Position numbers and translations under genes: made by a program. This document shows positions 5,935 through 6,008 of a DNA stretch of 6,008 nt, one piece after another. The notes beneath the pieces were generated by a model, which had not been told where the DNA came from, did not search any database, and saw only the letters and a list, made by a program, of their open reading frames with translations. Location of the stretch: NCBI GenBank assembly GCA_012329085.1, contig JAAXQB010000137.1, positions 1 through 6,008 on the forward strand. The letters run 5' to 3'. Source of the DNA: Methanosarcinales archaeon (GTDB lineage Archaea > Halobacteriota > Methanosarcinia > Methanosarcinales > Methanosarcinaceae). The first letter of the stretch is position 1, and every line of letters starts with the position of its first letter.

Positions 5935-6008
5935 GAAAACTATAAAAAATCTAACTTGTGAATATTGGAATAATAGAGCAGACGATTATAACAAGATTCG
6001 CAAACAAG
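5933..6008 (+). CDS. Probable class I SAM-dependent methyltransferase, N-terminal fragment
   Basis: Only the first 25 codons are inside the window; the gene runs off the right edge. The start reads MKTIKNLTCEYWNNRADDYN, and EYWNNRADDYN resembles the N-terminal YWxxRAxxYD helix common in UbiE-type and methyltransferase-11 proteins, just ahead of the SAM-binding domain. ATG 5933 is the only good start: an in-frame TAA lies at 5918-5920, and the two other nearby ATGs (5925, 5929) are in other frames and soon stop. No ribosome-binding site is seen, consistent with a leaderless transcript. The glycine-rich SAM motif lies beyond the edge, so the family call rests on this short stretch. No link in function to the receptors is evident. 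Confidence 0.55.
   Translation, partial: MKTIKNLTCEYWNNRADDYNKIRKQ

Overview
The window looks like AT-rich archaeal DNA, most likely from a methanogen or a related anaerobic euryarchaeon such as an ANME-type lineage. The reasons are an FmdE-family gene (a family first named from formylmethanofuran dehydrogenase), ribosome-binding sites matching the archaeal 16S 3' end (GGTGAT, AAGGGG, GAGGGGGTG), TATA-type promoter elements, oligo-T tracts in place of classic hairpin terminators, and lipoproteins with an FSGC lipobox. Exact taxonomy cannot be settled from this sequence alone.

Layout. Bases 1-71 carry a compact promoter and leader. A three-gene run follows: a family 5 (peptide/nickel/opine type) solute-binding lipoprotein (72-1661), an FmdE-family protein (1689-2267) and a second family 5 binding lipoprotein (2270-3820). 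The gaps are 27 and 2 bases, so the three are probably cotranscribed, with the last two translationally coupled. A T-rich spacer (3821-3923) leads to a second copy of the same promoter and leader (3924-3995) and a third binding lipoprotein (3996-5585). About 350 bases of non-coding DNA with several short repeats follow. The window ends in the first 25 codons of a probable SAM-dependent methyltransferase (5933 onward).

How it fits together. The three lipoproteins would be membrane-anchored receptors handing ligand to an ABC permease/ATPase set, but no permease or ATPase gene lies in the window. Their signal peptides are nearly identical while the mature proteins differ strongly, including at loops expected to touch ligand, so they probably bind different ligands. 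The FmdE protein, with Cys/His motifs and a CxxC...CxxC zinc-ribbon tail, sits between two receptors. Together with the kinship to NikA-type receptors this makes metal or metal-chelate uptake a reasonable hypothesis, but peptides remain equally possible from sequence.

The most interesting non-coding signal is a perfect 7-bp dyad (ATTGCAT-N4-ATGCAAT) overlapping the TATA element, present identically at both receptor promoters and likely a shared operator. Other points are a fold-conserved hairpin within the signal-peptide codons of all three receptors and a 62-bp imperfect tandem repeat running up to the methyltransferase start.
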